Source of the DNA: Limosilactobacillus caviae
Lineage (GTDB): Bacteria > Bacillota > Bacilli > Lactobacillales > Lactobacillaceae
Assembly (NCBI RefSeq): GCF_014635905.1
Contig: NZ_BMDS01000005.1
Span: 124,001 to 188,000 of the forward strand
DNA length: 64,000 nt
Direction of reading: 5' to 3'
Below, one piece after another: positions 46,466-53,082 of the stretch (position 1 is the first letter of the stretch; each line of letters opens with the position of its first letter). Under the pieces are notes generated by a model, which saw nothing but the letters and a program-made list of their open reading frames with translations, searched no databases and had not been told where the DNA came from. Both the position numbers and the translations under genes were made by a program.

Positions 46466-47896
46466 ATGAAAAAAATAATTAAACGCTTATTTCTTAAACA
46501 GAATCCGCAAGTTTACGAAGAAAAAGATGCTCAATTAACACCCAGTCTTCGAACGAGGGATTTAATCGGTTTAGGAACAGGAATGGTTGTTGGAACAGCA
46601 ATCTTTACATTACCGGGAATTGTTGCTGCTGAACATACTGGTCCAGCGGTGCCGCTTGCATTTATTGTCGCTGCAATTGGAGCAGGATTATCCGCCTTAG
46701 CCTATGCTGAAACCTCATCAGTATTACCGTTTGCTGGTTCAGCTTTCTCGTGGATTAATGTCCTGTTTGGCGAATTTTTCGGTTGGGTTGCAGGCTGGGC
46801 ACTCTTAGCTGAATATTTTATTTCAGTCGCGTTTGTGGCTTCTGGATGGTCCGCATATATGCAAGGCTTTTTAGGAAGCTTTGGAATTAAATTACCACAT
46901 GCATTAACGGGTGGTTTTAATCCCCATACTGGTTCATACATTGATATTTTGGCTGCGTTTGCAATTCTAATTGTGGGAGTATTAATCTCACGAGGAGTAC
47001 ATCAAGTAAGTAGGATTGAGAATATTATTGTCAGTGTTAAATTATTGGTAATTCTAATGTTCATTGTGGTTGGTGCAACTGCTATCCATCCGCAAAATTA
47101 TGTTCCATTCCTTCCAGCTCATCAGTCAGGAACAACATTTGGTGGATGGCAAGGGATATTAGCAGGGACAGCGCAAATCTTTATTGCTTATGTCGGTTTT
47201 GATGCAATCGCCGCTAATACTGCTGAAACTATTGATCCTGAAAAAACAATGCCACGGGGACTGATTGGTACCCTGTTGCTTGGGACGGGTTTCTTTATTG
47301 CGGTTTCACTTGTATTAGTCGGAATGTTTAAATATAATCGTTATGCAAATAATGCGGAACCGGCTGCCTGGGCCTTACGTCAATCGGGACACTATATTAC
47401 AGCTAATTTATTATCAATTGTTGCGATTGTTGGGATTTTTTCCGCTTTAATTGCGATTCTGTTAGCGTCATCTCGGTTAATCTATGCGTTTGGTCGTGAT
47501 GGGTTATTACCCAAAACACTTGGTCAGATTGATGAAAAACATGTCCCTAATCACGCATTATGGATGATTACCGTATTGGCAATGATTTTAGGCTCCGTAT
47601 TCCCATTTACGTTTTTAGCAACCCTCGTCTCTGCAGGAACATTAGTCGCATTCATCTTTGTTTCATTAGGAATCTATGCATTGCGGCCGCGTGAAGGGGT
47701 AGATTTGCCGGAAGCACAATTTAAAATGCCGCTTTATCCTGTCTTGCCCGCAATTTCGGCAATTTTCTCTGCAGTGATTTTTTGGGGCTTAAATACAGAT
47801 GCGAAAATTTTAATGATTGGTTGGTTTGTAATTGGATTATTGATTTATTTTATATATGGAATTAGACACTCAATCATTAATAAAGAAACTCATTAA
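46466..47896 (+). CDS. APC-family amino acid permease
   Basis: The 476-residue protein has about 12 hydrophobic segments and the APC superfamily start LIGLGTGMVVGTAIFTLPGIVA, in the cationic amino acid transporter/YfnA-like branch. It probably exchanges or imports amino acids across the membrane with protons; the substrate cannot be read off. AAGGTGA precedes ATG 46466. It starts 10 nt after trmD and lies within the trmD-rplS interval, an unusual place for a permease. Confidence 0.9.
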   Translation: MKKIIKRLFLKQNPQVYEEKDAQLTPSLRTRDLIGLGTGMVVGTAIFTLPGIVAAEHTGPAVPLAFIVAAIGAGLSALAYAETSSVLPFAGSAFSWINVLFGEFFGWVAGWALLAEYFISVAFVASGWSAYMQGFLGSFGIKLPHALTGGFNPHTGSYIDILAAFAILIVGVLISRGVHQVSRIENIIVSVKLLVILMFIVVGATAIHPQNYVPFLPAHQSGTTFGGWQGILAGTAQIFIAYVGFDAIAANTAETIDPEKTMPRGLIGTLLLGTGFFIAVSLVLVGMFKYNRYANNAEPAAWALRQSGHYITANLLSIVAIVGIFSALIAILLASSRLIYAFGRDGLLPKTLGQIDEKHVPNHALWMITVLAMILGSVFPFTFLATLVSAGTLVAFIFVSLGIYALRPREGVDLPEAQFKMPLYPVLPAISAIFSAVIFWGLNTDAKILMIGWFVIGLLIYFIYGIRHSIINKETH

Positions 47897-47904
47897 ATTT
47901 ACCC

Positions 47905-47933
47905 TTGAAAGACAAATGAAAACAATGTATAGT
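47905..47933 (+). promoter_or_regulatory. Promoter of rplS
   Basis: TTGAAA (47905-47910) and TATAGT (47928-47933) are 17 nt apart. The rplS gene thus has its own promoter although the permease is on the same strand. Confidence 0.75.
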
Positions 47934-47937
47934 AGTT

Positions 47938-48013
47938 AGTGGCTGTTTAGCTGTGAATAACGGTGTTCCGCTGCCCGTGTTAAAGGACATGAATGTCGGC
48001 GAAAGGAAAGAAT
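47938..48013 (+). promoter_or_regulatory. L19 leader RNA
   Basis: The leader between promoter and rplS holds CGGTGTTCCGCTGCCCGTG and the ACATGAATGTC hairpin, in the place of the L19 leader element of lactic acid bacteria, presumed to sense L19. Identified by position and appearance. Confidence 0.55.
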
Positions 48014-48019
48014 TATATT

Positions 48020-48379
48020 ATGCGTCAAAACAAGTTAATCGAAAAGATTACTGCTAGTCAATTACGGGATGATATTCCAGAATTCCGTGCAGGTGATACT
48101 GTTCGTGTTCACGCTCGGATCGTTGAAGGTTCACGTGAACGTATTCAGATGTTTGAAGGTGTTGTTATCAAGCGCCATGGTGCTGGTATCAGTGCTACAT
48201 ACACTGTTCGTAAGATTAGTAACGGTGTTGGTGTTGAACGTACTTTCCCAGTTCACTCACCACGTGTTGACAAGATTGATGTTCTTCGTCATGGTCGTGT
48301 ACGTCGTGCTAAGCTTTACTACTTACGTGAACGTACTGGTAAGGCTACTCGTATCGCTGAACGTCGTCGCGACAACTAG
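48020..48379 (+). CDS. rplS: 50S ribosomal protein L19
   Basis: The 119-residue bL19 begins [20 protein letters not shown] and contains [19 protein letters not shown] and [15 protein letters not shown]. It sits at the subunit interface. ATG 48020 follows GAAAGGAAAG. It is the last chromosomal gene before the prophage; its reading frame and terminator are intact, so insertion has not damaged it. Confidence 0.98.
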   Translation: MRQNKLIEKITASQLRDDIPEFRAGDTVRVHARIVEGSRERIQMFEGVVIKRHGAGISATYTVRKISNGVGVERTFPVHSPRVDKIDVLRHGRVRRAKLYYLRERTGKATRIAERRRDN

Positions 48380-48385
48380 TAGTGC

Positions 48386-48416
48386 AGAACCCTTGTGTCT
48401 CAAGGGTTCTTTTTTT
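48386..48416 (+). terminator. rplS terminator
   Basis: AGAACCCTTG (48386-48395) and CAAGGGTTCT (48401-48410) with a T7 tail. The prophage begins beyond it. Confidence 0.9.
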
Positions 48417-48421
48417 GTTTT

Positions 48422-48462
48422 AAAATTATTTTTAAGGAAAAAGAAAGAGCAAAAATAATTTT
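48422..48462. repeat. 12-bp inverted repeat at the prophage left edge
   Basis: AAAATTATTTTT (48422-48433) and AAAAATAATTTT (48451-48462) flank a 17-nt spacer between the rplS terminator and the integrase gene. It could belong to the attachment region or end leftward integrase transcription. Confidence 0.55.
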
Positions 48463-48473
48463 TTAAAGTAAAT

Positions 48474-48495
48474 GGTAGGTTTTTGGTAGGTTTTT
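48474..48495. repeat. Tandem 11-bp repeat beside the integrase stop
   Basis: GGTAGGTTTTT occurs twice in direct succession (48474-48484 and 48485-48495), the second copy touching the integrase stop codon. Short direct repeats next to int are typical of integrase arm-type binding sites. Confidence 0.65.
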
Positions 48496-49624
48496 ATAGT
48501 TCATCAAGTTTTGACGCTTCCTTTTCAATTGCTTTTTGTGTCACGTGAAGATATATCTGGGAGGTAATCTTACTACTGGAGTGACCAACTCTTTGTTGGA
48601 TTACATATAGCGGAATTCCTAACTCGGCCATTTTCGAGATGTGGGTATGTCTGAATACATGAGTACTTAGTGGTTTATTAAGTTTAAGTTTCTTCTTTGC
48701 TGATCTTAAAACAGTATTTACTGAGGCAGTTTGAATTGGTGTGCCATTTTCAGTTGCGAAGATAAAACCTTTGCCATTAGATTTTTTCTTCAGATCAAGA
48801 TAAATTTGAACGGCTTTCTTTGGTAGTACAACGCTACGGACTGAGGATGAGGTTTTAGGTGCGTTGCTCTTTTTTTGTTCTTTGATTTTAATTCGTTTAT
48901 ACTCTAATGTACCGGTTATATCTACAAACCAATGGTTGTCCTTTTGGTAAACATCATCAAAACTTAAAGCGGCTGCTTCGCCAAAACGTAGCCCGGTGAG
49001 ATATAACCATTCGCAAAGTTCTCCGTAGATACGAGTATTATTATATAGATAGTTGAGTACGGCTTTCAGTTCGTCAGCTTCGAGGAACTTATCTTTAATT
49101 TGTTGACCATTAGCAGGGGCCTTATAATCAATTTTAACGTTATCAACCGGGTTATCTTTTGTATATGAGTGTTTTACTGCATAATCAAATAACTTATGCA
49201 GATAGTACTTATATCGTGATACATAGCCACTGGACAACTCTCTATCCCCATACATTAGACTTTCTAGTTTTTCAGTAATGATAAGCGGGGTAAATTTTTC
49301 AACTAAGGCATCGTTGCCAAAAATATCTAGTAAAGTATTAACCATTGTTTGATGGCTATAATACGTTGATCTCCTAATTCGTGGCTTTTCATATTCAGTA
49401 TATTCATCAAGTAACTGCTTGAGTGTAATCCCATGAATTATTTTTCCGATACCGACTTTTGATAAAGCTTTGGATATGCGATTATCTAGAATAATTTGAG
49501 CTTGCTTAGCAGTACTCTTTTTATGGTCTTTCATTGTAATACTGATGATTTTAGTCTTATTAGTTAGGGGATCTTTATATTGCTCAAAGAAGCGAAATTT
49601 TCCATTGCGTTCTTGCATCCACAT
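48494..49624 (-). CDS. int: Phage tyrosine-type integrase
   Basis: The 376-residue recombinase has an N-terminal AP2-like arm-binding part (1-60), a SAM-like core-binding domain (about 65-165) and the catalytic domain with R213 (TGLRFGEAAAL), K257, H322 and R325 (HVFRHTH), H348 (RVGHSS) and the nucleophile Y358 (SQIYLHV). It would integrate and excise the prophage. Gene reads toward rplS with its stop 78 nt past the rplS terminator. Confidence 0.96.
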   Translation of the reverse strand: MWMQERNGKFRFFEQYKDPLTNKTKIISITMKDHKKSTAKQAQIILDNRISKALSKVGIGKIIHGITLKQLLDEYTEYEKPRIRRSTYYSHQTMVNTLLDIFGNDALVEKFTPLIITEKLESLMYGDRELSSGYVSRYKYYLHKLFDYAVKHSYTKDNPVDNVKIDYKAPANGQQIKDKFLEADELKAVLNYLYNNTRIYGELCEWLYLTGLRFGEAAALSFDDVYQKDNHWFVDITGTLEYKRIKIKEQKKSNAPKTSSSVRSVVLPKKAVQIYLDLKKKSNGKGFIFATENGTPIQTASVNTVLRSAKKKLKLNKPLSTHVFRHTHISKMAELGIPLYVIQQRVGHSSSKITSQIYLHVTQKAIEKEASKLDEL

Positions 49625-49626
49625 AA

Positions 49627-49944
49627 TTAATCTTCTCCAATCTCCATCATACTTACTGATTCTTCTAAACTATCAAGGATTTCGTTAGTTTCGATAAACT
49701 CAATCCATTTATTTCTTGGTGTATTTCTATTGGCTTTCACCCCCTTATATAACTTGTCGTAAACATTACTGATAAAATCATCAGTATATTTATTTACGAC
49801 ACGTTCGATTTTAGCGTCATTCCAGCGTTTAGCTGGTTGGCGCTTTTTATTTTTAGCTTCCTGCTCTGTGCGAACTTTATTCTTAAAGATGGCAATAGTT
49901 GTTGAGTTACTATCGATATATTCCAGCAGCTCATTTTTATTCAT
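49627..49944 (-). CDS. Prophage protein of unknown function upstream of int
   Basis: The 105-residue, charged, mostly helical product starts at ATG 49944 (MNKNELLEYIDSNSTTIAIF) after GGAAGGA and ends 2 nt before int, so both are co-transcribed. A Lys/Arg-rich stretch near residues 20-45 (RTEQEAKNKKRQPAKRWND) could bind nucleic acid. Its place suggests an integrase accessory or directionality role, but nothing in the sequence proves it. An in-frame extension upstream comes from the palindrome at 49986-50017 and is rejected. Confidence 0.75.
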   Translation of the reverse strand: MNKNELLEYIDSNSTTIAIFKNKVRTEQEAKNKKRQPAKRWNDAKIERVVNKYTDDFISNVYDKLYKGVKANRNTPRNKWIEFIETNEILDSLEESVSMMEIGED

Positions 49945-49985
49945 AATAAACAGTCCTTCCCGTACATATGTTCTTTTATAGTGCT

Positions 49986-50017
49986 TTTTAAACCGGTCGA
50001 TTTCGACCGGTTTAAAA
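49986..50017. repeat. Perfect 15-bp palindrome between the lysogeny genes
   Basis: Arms at 49986-50000 and 50003-50017 (TTTTAAACCGGTCGA and its complement) are separated by only TT. There is no T run on the minus strand, so it is a poor intrinsic terminator; an operator or recombination site is as likely. Confidence 0.65.
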
Positions 50018-50030
50018 CTCAAATATTAAA

Positions 50031-50063
50031 TAGCTTTTAATGTCATCAATTTAGTTGGACAAG
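50031..50063 (-). repeat. Copy C of a 33-bp lysogeny-region element
   Basis: AGCTTTTAATGTCATCAAT, then TTGGAC, matches the copies at 51288 and 51820. It lies 5' (minus strand) of the small gene-int unit, just right of the palindrome. Confidence 0.6.
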
Positions 50064-50066
50064 ATT

Positions 50067-50660
50067 TTATTTCTTAAATTGTTTTCCACAGTTCATACAT
50101 ACAAAATCAGTTTTCTTTGAATTCTTACCGGCAAAACCGGCAAGTGGACCAACAACAGTACCGTGTGCTAAAACCGTTCCAGCAACAGCTTTACCAACTG
50201 AAAATCCTTTCTTGTGAACTCCGAGTGGTTGTACGTTTGTACTTTTACACTTAGGGCATTTAATTTTGCTGCGATTTTTAAGTTGATGTTTTTGAATCTT
50301 AAGTTGGTTCTTTTGAAGTTTCAGCTCATTCTTTTGCATTTTTGCTTCACGTTTTTGCTCTTTTGTTGCTTGACGTTCAGCTTCTCTTGCTTTAGCTTGT
50401 TCTCTTATTTCCTCAAACTTTTGATCCCGTTCTTCTTTATCCTTAGCAATTTCTTCTGGTGTGCGTGTGTCCTTAAATCGGGGTTGTGTCCCCATGACGA
50501 GCCAAATCGCTATGAAACAAATTCTTCCCAACCAAGGAATATTGAATGAACAAATATTAATTAGCCCAATGATGAATCCGGCGACTAGTCCAGTCGCAAA
50601 ACCACCAGAAGGATCACCTTTCCAAAATTGTGGTTCTTTCTTATTGCTTTCAGTATCCAA
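50067..50660 (-). CDS. Membrane zinc-ribbon coiled-coil protein
   Basis: The 197-residue product has two hydrophobic segments (about 21-38 and 42-57), a charged coiled coil (65-132) containing three tandem heptads of the form QKNxLKx, and a C-terminal zinc ribbon with C135, C138, C188 and C191. A Gly/Ala-rich stretch (GKAVAGTVLAHGTVVGPLAG) lies between the cysteine pairs. It is a membrane protein whose ribbon probably faces the cytoplasm. Between int and repressor, it belongs to lysogeny-expressed genes and may change the host surface or exclude other phages; this is inference. Confidence 0.8.
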   Translation of the reverse strand: MDTESNKKEPQFWKGDPSGGFATGLVAGFIIGLINICSFNIPWLGRICFIAIWLVMGTQPRFKDTRTPEEIAKDKEERDQKFEEIREQAKAREAERQATKEQKREAKMQKNELKLQKNQLKIQKHQLKNRSKIKCPKCKSTNVQPLGVHKKGFSVGKAVAGTVLAHGTVVGPLAGFAGKNSKKTDFVCMNCGKQFKK

Positions 50661-50678
50661 AGTTTAACCTCACAATCC

Positions 50679-51260
50679 CTAATTCTCTTTGATAGTTCCG
50701 TCTGGATAAATGCGTAGACTATATTGAGTACCAGTCATAGTACCATCGTCAGCAGTTCCTTTAACAAAATAATAGCCATCATTAATGGCTTTACCAGTTG
50801 TACCATCAATCATACAGTTCCAATGTATTTTTCCATTTTGATCACCATATTTTGCTTTTGCAGCTGCAATAGCTTGGTCAGGTGAGTTAATAACGTTAGT
50901 AGTTGAACTAATAGAAGATGATTGATTAGGCTGAACTCTTGGAACGGTTACTGAAGAACCACCAGATAGCTGAATAGAAGGTATTTTTACATCGGACATA
51001 CTAAATGAGCTTGCCTGACTTTTAGTAGTTGTATTCTCTGAATTATCGTTTCCGTCTACATCTACCGAATCTTCGTCCGCTTCGTTATCATCAAGTGAAT
51101 CATCATCTTCTGTTAAATCATTGGCCGATTCTTTAGCGAGGCTTGATGCTTCAGCTTTATCTCGACTTGTAGTGGTCTTATGTGATTGATTAGAACAACC
51201 AGTAAGTAGCAACAGGGCTAATGTAGCGGTAGTTCCAACCTGCCAATAAGTTTTTTTCAA
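50679..51260 (-). CDS. Prophage lipoprotein, candidate superinfection-exclusion factor
   Basis: The 193-residue product has a lipoprotein signal with lipobox LLTGC (Cys22), then a long Ser/Asp/Glu-rich linker (23-110) and a small C-terminal domain (about 125-193: DQAIAAAKAKYG, WNCMIDGTTGKAINDGYYFVKG). It would be anchored outside the cell membrane. In Streptococcus phage TP-J34 a lipoprotein gene (ltp) at the same place blocks DNA injection by related phages; similarity here is in position and architecture only. Its start codon is ATG or an upstream TTG near 51260, after GGGGGGGAG. Confidence 0.85.
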   Translation of the reverse strand: MKKTYWQVGTTATLALLLLTGCSNQSHKTTTSRDKAEASSLAKESANDLTEDDDSLDDNEADEDSVDVDGNDNSENTTTKSQASSFSMSDVKIPSIQLSGGSSVTVPRVQPNQSSSISSTTNVINSPDQAIAAAKAKYGDQNGKIHWNCMIDGTTGKAINDGYYFVKGTADDGTMTGTQYSLRIYPDGTIKEN

Positions 51261-51287
51261 ACTAAACTCCCCCCCAAATAAAAATTA

Positions 51288-51320
51288 CAGCTTTTAACGA
51301 CATCGGTTATTGGTCATAGG
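51288..51320 (-). repeat. Copy B of the 33-bp lysogeny-region element
   Basis: CAGCTTTTAACGACATCGG, then TATTGGTC. It lies about 30 nt before the lipoprotein gene on the minus strand. Confidence 0.6.
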
Positions 51321-51321
51321 T

Positions 51322-51792
51322 TTATAAGTTTAATAATTGCTTTTTCTTAGCTTCGTATTCTTCTTGTGTAATTGCATTATTATCAAGAAGCTTTTTAAAT
51401 TTTGCTAATTCATCTGCCGAACTCACAGTTATATTAGAGTTTGTTAGAGCTATTTTTTTATTGATTAATTCAACAAGTTTATTCATTTCTTCTTGATGTT
51501 TTTTACCAAAGATAATGGCATTCTTTTTACTCCATGCCGAACCAGCATAAAGAGGATCTAATCCCCCTAAACCACCACCATGTTCACTTCCACTAATAGG
51601 AACAATAATGATATGACCTCTAGTAATACCTGGTTTCTTATAATCGATACTTGCTATTGCTGAATAAGGAATAGTACTAGAACCAGTACCACCATGATTG
51701 GCGAAACTTCTTAAGCCTCTATGTTCAATAGTTACTTTTTCACTATCAGCAGTAATAATTGCATGTTCTGGAATTTTAATTTCAATTTGCAT
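51322..51792 (-). CDS. SHOCT-domain protein with DUF4429-like N-terminal part
   Basis: The 156-residue product begins with a beta-rich PH-like domain (about 1-110, TVEHRG-like, STIPYSAIASIDYKKPG, GHIIIVPISG) similar to DUF4429, and ends with a short SHOCT helix pair (128-156: ELAKFKKLLDNNAITQEEY, KKKQLLNL). SHOCT domains oligomerise or bind other proteins. Such genes are frequent between int and the repressor in lactobacillus prophages. Function unknown. Confidence 0.85.
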   Translation of the reverse strand: MQIEIKIPEHAIITADSEKVTIEHRGLRSFANHGGTGSSTIPYSAIASIDYKKPGITRGHIIIVPISGSEHGGGLGGLDPLYAGSAWSKKNAIIFGKKHQEEMNKLVELINKKIALTNSNITVSSADELAKFKKLLDNNAITQEEYEAKKKQLLNL

Positions 51793-51819
51793 AAAATTCT
51801 CCCTAATATAAATAAAATC

Positions 51820-51852
51820 CAGCTTTTAACGTCGATCAGTTTTTGGACGTGG
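51820..51852 (-). repeat. Copy A of the 33-bp lysogeny-region element
   Basis: CAGCTTTTAACGTCGATCAG, then TTTGGAC. It lies 28 nt before the SHOCT gene start on the minus strand. Confidence 0.6.
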
Positions 51853-51854
51853 CA

Positions 51855-52283
51855 TTAAACTACATAGTAATCATGAATTTGTTTATTAACCACGTCTGTT
51901 AAATAATTGGGAACATCGAATACTTCCATAAAGTTTGCACTATTAGCGCATTCTCTATCTACTTCTTGACAGTAAAAAGGGACTAGTAATTCAACGGCAC
52001 CAACGTTTGCCTTATATTCAACTGACTCTTTACCAGTAAAAGACGCGTGATAATATACAACGTCCCCATGATCGCCATGAATAACATGAGCTAATTCATG
52101 TGCGAATTGAAAAATAATTTCTTTTGGCCGATGCCAATTAAGGTTCATTACTACACGTCGATATTCGTAACTACTCCCAGGTGGAGTATAAGGAGAAAAG
52201 TGTTTCCATTTAACATCAATATGATATTCTGCAGCTTTTTCTAAAAGATAATCGTATGCTTCTTCTGCTTGTTGATATATCAT
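51855..52283 (-). CDS. ImmA/IrrE-family metallopeptidase
   Basis: The 142-residue protein has the zinc-protease motif HELAH (H62, E63, H66) in FQFAHELAHVIHGDHG and a likely third ligand E89 (VEYKANVGAVELLVP). Such proteases cleave or inactivate the phage repressor encoded with them, as ImmA does for ImmR of ICEBs1, switching the prophage to lytic growth. It overlaps the repressor gene by 4 nt (ATGA), the standard pairing. Confidence 0.93.
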   Translation of the reverse strand: MIYQQAEEAYDYLLEKAAEYHIDVKWKHFSPYTPPGSSYEYRRVVMNLNWHRPKEIIFQFAHELAHVIHGDHGDVVYYHASFTGKESVEYKANVGAVELLVPFYCQEVDRECANSANFMEVFDVPNYLTDVVNKQIHDYYVV

Positions 52284-52588
52284 TTATCATCACCACGCAA
52301 TAAACGTTTCATATATTCTAAATCCTCAGGCGGAATTTCCCTCCCTTCGAACGTAAAGACAGTATCTTTCGATGCAAGGTCAGCTGTATTTTTGCTATCT
52401 GAGTTACCAGTTAAATAGTCTAAAGATACATTGAGATATCTAGCTACTTTCTCAAGATTCTCAGTTTTGGGAGATCTAACGTTCCATTTAGAAATTTGAC
52501 CGTTCGATATTCCAGCTTTGCGCTCTAATTCAGCGATAGTAATTCCGCGTTTACTTGCTAATTGTTTTATTCTCTGAGCTAAATCCAT
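52280..52588 (-). CDS. CI-like phage repressor (XRE family)
   Basis: The 102-residue protein is an XRE helix-turn-helix repressor (about 1-65: LAQRIKQLASKRGITIAELE, ISNGQISKWNV, VARYLNVSLDYLTGNS) with a short C-terminal tail and no peptidase domain, so it relies on the partner protease for induction. It should bind the TAGTC-N4-GACTA sites that lie just upstream. Start ATG 52588 with GAAAGG as ribosome site. Confidence 0.92.
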   Translation of the reverse strand: MDLAQRIKQLASKRGITIAELERKAGISNGQISKWNVRSPKTENLEKVARYLNVSLDYLTGNSDSKNTADLASKDTVFTFEGREIPPEDLEYMKRLLRGDDK

Positions 52589-52625
52589 TACTACAACAGC
52601 CTTTCATATAATTTTTTAAATTAAA

Positions 52626-52639
52626 TAGTCAAAAGACTA
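52626..52639. promoter_or_regulatory. Phage operator O1
   Basis: TAGTCAAAAGACTA, a perfect 5-4-5 palindrome (6-bp arms counting flanks), 38 bp before the repressor start. Confidence 0.85.
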
Positions 52640-52648
52640 TTTTTATTG

Positions 52649-52677
52649 TTGACAATTAGTCAAAAGACTATTATAGT
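52649..52677 (+). promoter_or_regulatory. Rightward early promoter
   Basis: TTGACA (52649-52654) and TATAGT (52672-52677) are 17 nt apart; operator O2 fills the spacer exactly. It would drive cro and the early operon with a leader of about 165 nt. The leftward promoter is less clear: TTGCTA with TACTAT or TATAAT on the minus strand around 52670-52697. Confidence 0.8.
52657..52670. promoter_or_regulatory. Phage operator O2
   Basis: Second perfect copy of TAGTCAAAAGACTA, 31 bp (three helical turns) from O1 and inside the promoter spacer. Confidence 0.85.
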
Positions 52678-52720
52678 ATTACTTGTAAGTTGATTAGCAA
52701 GTACTTACACAAGTTGACGA

Positions 52721-52734
52721 TAGTCAAAAGACTA
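52721..52734. promoter_or_regulatory. Phage operator O3
   Basis: Third perfect copy, 64 bp from O2, preceded by TTGACG. An imperfect inverted repeat of a different sequence (ACTTGTAAGT near 52681 and ACTTACACAAGT near 52703) lies between O2 and O3. Confidence 0.82.
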
Positions 52735-52788
52735 AAAGTTCTTAAAACAAACAAGTTTAATTGTAAGCTTATTTTTTTATTTTAAGAA

Positions 52789-52802
52789 TAGTCTAAAAAC
52801 TA
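52789..52802. promoter_or_regulatory. Degenerate phage operator O4
   Basis: TAGTCTAAAAACTA has one arm mismatch. It is 68 bp from O3 and 45 bp before cro. Confidence 0.6.
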
Positions 52803-52846
52803 ATAAATGTCAATAAAAATTGAAAATTAACTAAGGAGGTGAGAGA

Positions 52847-53056
52847 ATGTCAAATCTTACATATGGAGAAAGGATGACAATTCAATTATTGCGAAATAAA
52901 AAAGCAGGTCTTCAACCTTCAACACAACAAGCTATAGCTCAAAAATTTGGACTTTCCAAGATGTATGTCAGCTCTATTATTGCCGAAAAACAACATGGCG
53001 AAAAATCTGATGCGTGGCGAAAAAAATTTGCCGCATATGCCGGAATGGAAAATTAA
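52847..53056 (+). CDS. Cro-like helix-turn-helix regulator
   Basis: The 69-residue product has a helix-turn-helix (TQQAIAQKFGLSKMYVSSII, about 27-46) and a basic C-terminus. As the first rightward gene facing the repressor it holds the Cro position. AAGGAGGTGAGAGA precedes ATG 52847. It is not of the usual XRE sequence type, so the Cro role is by place. Confidence 0.85.
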   Translation: MSNLTYGERMTIQLLRNKKAGLQPSTQQAIAQKFGLSKMYVSSIIAEKQHGEKSDAWRKKFAAYAGMEN

Positions 53057-53082
53057 CAACTCGATTAAGGAGATAGTCTTCT

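Noticed and set aside
48069-48458. A 129-codon + frame overlapping rplS
   Set aside because: Runs through rplS in another frame and across its terminator; the product is Val/Leu-rich nonsense.
50214-50667. + strand frames opposite the zinc-ribbon gene
   Set aside because: Lys/Gln-rich coiled coil read in reverse gives Phe/Leu-rich sequence; no ribosome site.
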